Shown: positions 62,068 to 64,000 of the stretch, piece by piece | Layout of the letters: every line of letters starts with the position of its first letter | How positions within the stretch are numbered: the stretch's first letter is position 1 | DNA from: Segatella copri | Lineage (GTDB): Bacteria; Bacteroidota; Bacteroidia; Bacteroidales; Bacteroidaceae | Direction: 5' to 3' | DNA: 64,000 nucleotides | NCBI RefSeq assembly: GCF_009495355.1 | Contig: NZ_VZAD01000027.1 | Span: forward strand, 1-64,000 | Notes under the pieces: generated by a model | The model's database searches: none | Told to the model about the DNA's origin: nothing | Seen by the model: the letters and a program-made list of their open reading frames with translations, nothing else | Program-made: the position numbers and the translations under genes

Positions 62068-63858
62068 ATGTATATTGAGAAAATAAAGTCGCCAGCCGAC
62101 TTGAAGAAGCTGGATTTGAAGGAGTTGCAGGTGGTGGCTGATGAAACCAGACAAGCTGTGCTGAACCGTGTGAGCAAGCATGGCGGTCATGTGGGGCCGA
62201 ACCTGGGATTCGTGGAGGCTACCGTGGCGCTTCACTACGTTTTTAATGCGCCAAAGGATAAGCTCGTGTTTGACGTAAGCCACCAATGCTATCCGCATAA
62301 GGTGCTCACCGGACGAGCTGAGGGATTCCTCGGCGATGTGGATGACATGAATGCCATTTCGGGCTATTCTTCTCCTGCCGAATGTCCGGAGTATGACAAT
62401 TTTGAGGTGGGGCATACTTCCACTTCCGTGAGTCTTGCCACTGGTTTGCAGAAGGCGCGCGACGTAAAGGGTACCGATGAGAACATCATCGCCATTATAG
62501 GCGACGGATCCCTTTCGGGCGGCGAGGCTTTCGAGGGACTGGATGAGGCTTCGGAACTCGGCACGGGCATCATCATCGTGGTGAACGACAACGAAATGTC
62601 TATCGCTGAAAATCATGGCGGAATCTACAAGAACCTGCGTGACTTGCGCCAGAGCAACGGCACCTGCGAGCACAACTGGTTCAAGGCGTGGGGCTTTGAA
62701 TACAAGTATCTGGAAGAGGGTAACGACATCGAAAAACTCATCCAGATTTTCGAGAGCGTAAAGGATACGGATAAGCCTACCGTGGTTCACATTCACACAG
62801 AGAAAGGTCATGGATTTGCACCAGCCGTAGCCAATAAGGAGGCTTGGCATTGGGGAATGCCTTTTAATCTGGAAGACGGTTCGCGACCAAGAAAGAATGC
62901 CGATGGAACCCTCCCGGAGGTGACTCCGACTGAAGATTACGGCACTTTATTCTCTGACTGGATGCTCAGCGAGATGAAGCAGGATAATACCCTCATCGCC
63001 GTAACCGCCGGTACTCCTACCGCAGGCGGCTTTACTGCCGATAAGCGCCAACAGGCTGGCAAGCAGCACATCGATATGGGAATCGCCGAAGAGCAGGCGG
63101 TGGCCATGATTTCGGGAATGGCGAAGGGTGGATTGCATCCGGTTTGGACCGTTTACAGTACCTTCATCCAACGTACCTACGACCAGATTGCGCAAGACCT
63201 CTGCATCAATTCCAACCCAGCCGTAATCAACGTGGTAGGAGGCGGAGTGAATTCGATGAACGACATCACCCACATCTGCCTTTTCGATATTCCGATGCTC
63301 TGCAGCATTCCGGGGCTCATCTATCTGGCTCCAACCACCTGCGAGGAGTATTTCGCCATGCTCCGCTGGAGCATCCGGCAGGATAAGAAACCTATCGCCA
63401 TCCGTGTGCCAAGCAATGGCGTGGTTCATGCGTCTGAAACCGTTGATGCTGAGTATGGCTATGAGGCAAAGTACAAGGTGATGCACCAGGGCGAGAAGGT
63501 GGCAGTCATCGCCGCCGGTTCGTTCTATCAGAAGGGCGAGAATGTAGTCCGCCTGTTGGCTGATAAGGGCATCGATGCTACGCTCATCAATCCCCGTTAT
63601 CTGAATGAGGTGGATGCCGAAGTGCTGGATAGCCTGAAGGCAAACCATCAGTTGGTGGTAACCCTGGAAGATGGCTCGAAGGATGGCGGTTTCGGCGAGC
63701 GCATCGCCTCTTACTATGGCACTTCAGAAATGAAGGTGATGGTGGGCGGCATCAGAAAGGGACTCTACGACAGATACGATGTGAAGGAGTTGCTTTCGGA
63801 TAATCGCCTGCTCGATGAGCAGATTGTGGAAGACGTTTTGTTAGTAATTAATGATTAG
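62068..63858 (+). CDS. 1-deoxy-D-xylulose-5-phosphate synthase-like protein
   Basis: 596 residues. Thiamine-diphosphate motif IIGDGSLSGGEAFEGLDEAS ... VVNDNEMS, the substrate-site KLVFDVSHQCYPHKVLTGR, GHTSTSVSLATGL, and the pyrimidine domain with IGAEEQAV-like MGIAEEQAVAM. It is shorter by 25-40 residues than the usual DXS and belongs to the variant group with VSHQ instead of VGHQ that Bacteroidota and Firmicutes often carry in addition to a standard DXS. It may make DXP or a related acyloin. Monocistronic with its own terminator. Confidence 0.85.
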   Translation: MYIEKIKSPADLKKLDLKELQVVADETRQAVLNRVSKHGGHVGPNLGFVEATVALHYVFNAPKDKLVFDVSHQCYPHKVLTGRAEGFLGDVDDMNAISGYSSPAECPEYDNFEVGHTSTSVSLATGLQKARDVKGTDENIIAIIGDGSLSGGEAFEGLDEASELGTGIIIVVNDNEMSIAENHGGIYKNLRDLRQSNGTCEHNWFKAWGFEYKYLEEGNDIEKLIQIFESVKDTDKPTVVHIHTEKGHGFAPAVANKEAWHWGMPFNLEDGSRPRKNADGTLPEVTPTEDYGTLFSDWMLSEMKQDNTLIAVTAGTPTAGGFTADKRQQAGKQHIDMGIAEEQAVAMISGMAKGGLHPVWTVYSTFIQRTYDQIAQDLCINSNPAVINVVGGGVNSMNDITHICLFDIPMLCSIPGLIYLAPTTCEEYFAMLRWSIRQDKKPIAIRVPSNGVVHASETVDAEYGYEAKYKVMHQGEKVAVIAAGSFYQKGENVVRLLADKGIDATLINPRYLNEVDAEVLDSLKANHQLVVTLEDGSKDGGFGERIASYYGTSEMKVMVGGIRKGLYDRYDVKELLSDNRLLDEQIVEDVLLVIND

Positions 63859-63910
63859 TAATTAATGATTAGTTATTAGTTAGTCGGCAAAGTTAGTTTT
63901 TATTTAACGA

Positions 63911-63948
63911 GAAATCCAAGCCGGAGAATCATCTCCAGCTTGGATTTC
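63911..63948 (+). terminator. Terminator of the DXS-like gene
   Basis: A 17-bp stem with one mismatch (63911-63927 with 63932-63948) and a four-base loop, followed by TTCTGTTTT. Before it, 63842-63885 carries short tandem ATTAGTAATTAATG units that begin inside the last codons of the gene. Confidence 0.85.
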
Positions 63949-64000
63949 TTCTGTTTTATCATCGAATGTTTGTCTAAATCCCAGTTTAAATCCCAGTCAT

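Overview
The window reads as chromosome of a gut-type Bacteroidota, most likely a Prevotellaceae member of the Prevotella/Segatella (P. copri-like) group. The evidence is the promoter signature TAnnTTTG with a TTG or TTTG about 20 bases upstream in front of many genes, weak ribosome binding sites, a Na+-pumping decarboxylase, putative-porin and DUF4468-type proteins, a giant hybrid histidine kinase, a menaquinone gene, and fragments of protein families typical of Prevotella accessory DNA. The species call is inference; no rRNA is present.

Layout. 1-54 is the 3' end of a group II intron. 336-2033 is a small operon of a GIY-YIG nuclease-like protein, a WYL regulator and a 56-residue protein. 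2596-8086 holds a secreted zinc-ribbon protein, a TonB-dependent receptor and a PurF-like enzyme without its glutaminase cysteine. 8262-14495 (minus) holds a Na+ decarboxylase cluster (beta, biotin and OadG subunits, no alpha), an AspT-like transporter and pgk. 14897-17088 is radA and queC. 17210-25155 (minus) has ribE, an unidentified structured RNA, hisB, a membrane protein, a TrmH-like methyltransferase, a GNAT enzyme, a COG0523 metallochaperone and DsbD. 25400-30817 (minus) is one apparent transcription unit from tRNA-Ser through DUF4468, a small membrane protein, a porin, menA and an HD protein.

30818-35650 is gene-poor and decayed. It holds dispersed repeats, two inverted-repeat structures, a DUF3987 fragment, a lipid-flippase-like gene, an OprB-like barrel, a pabB/pabC deletion remnant and a small RNA candidate. 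35651-45282 returns to core genes: maeB, a TetR regulator, a FemAB-like protein, DUF2520, kdsC, maf, fur, purA and hisS. 45437-48836 has a pectin-type acetylesterase carrying a stub of a pectin methylesterase, a zinc-ribbon membrane protein and a GH25 lysozyme.

49685-60670 is the most coherent system. A LacI regulator, altronate dehydratase (uxaA) and an NhaC antiporter face KDG kinase, KDPG aldolase and, 15 bases further, a two-component system plus a membrane protein. Three matching 18-bp palindromes lie in the divergent promoter region. With the acetylesterase upstream this fits pectin/galacturonate use ending in pyruvate and glyceraldehyde-3-phosphate. uxaC, uxaB and a sugar transporter must lie elsewhere. 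The window closes with an MmcQ/YjbR protein, a deletion chimera of a PD-(D/E)XK protein and a DXS-like gene.

Most distinctive signals: a promoter-driven RNA of about 200 nt at 17922-18127 and a second RNA at 35111-35201 with a near-identical promoter; a dispersed intergenic repeat of about 150 bp in three copies; the three-operator hexuronate switch; the kinase with its best H-box after its ATPase domain; and the glutaminase-dead PurF homologue.
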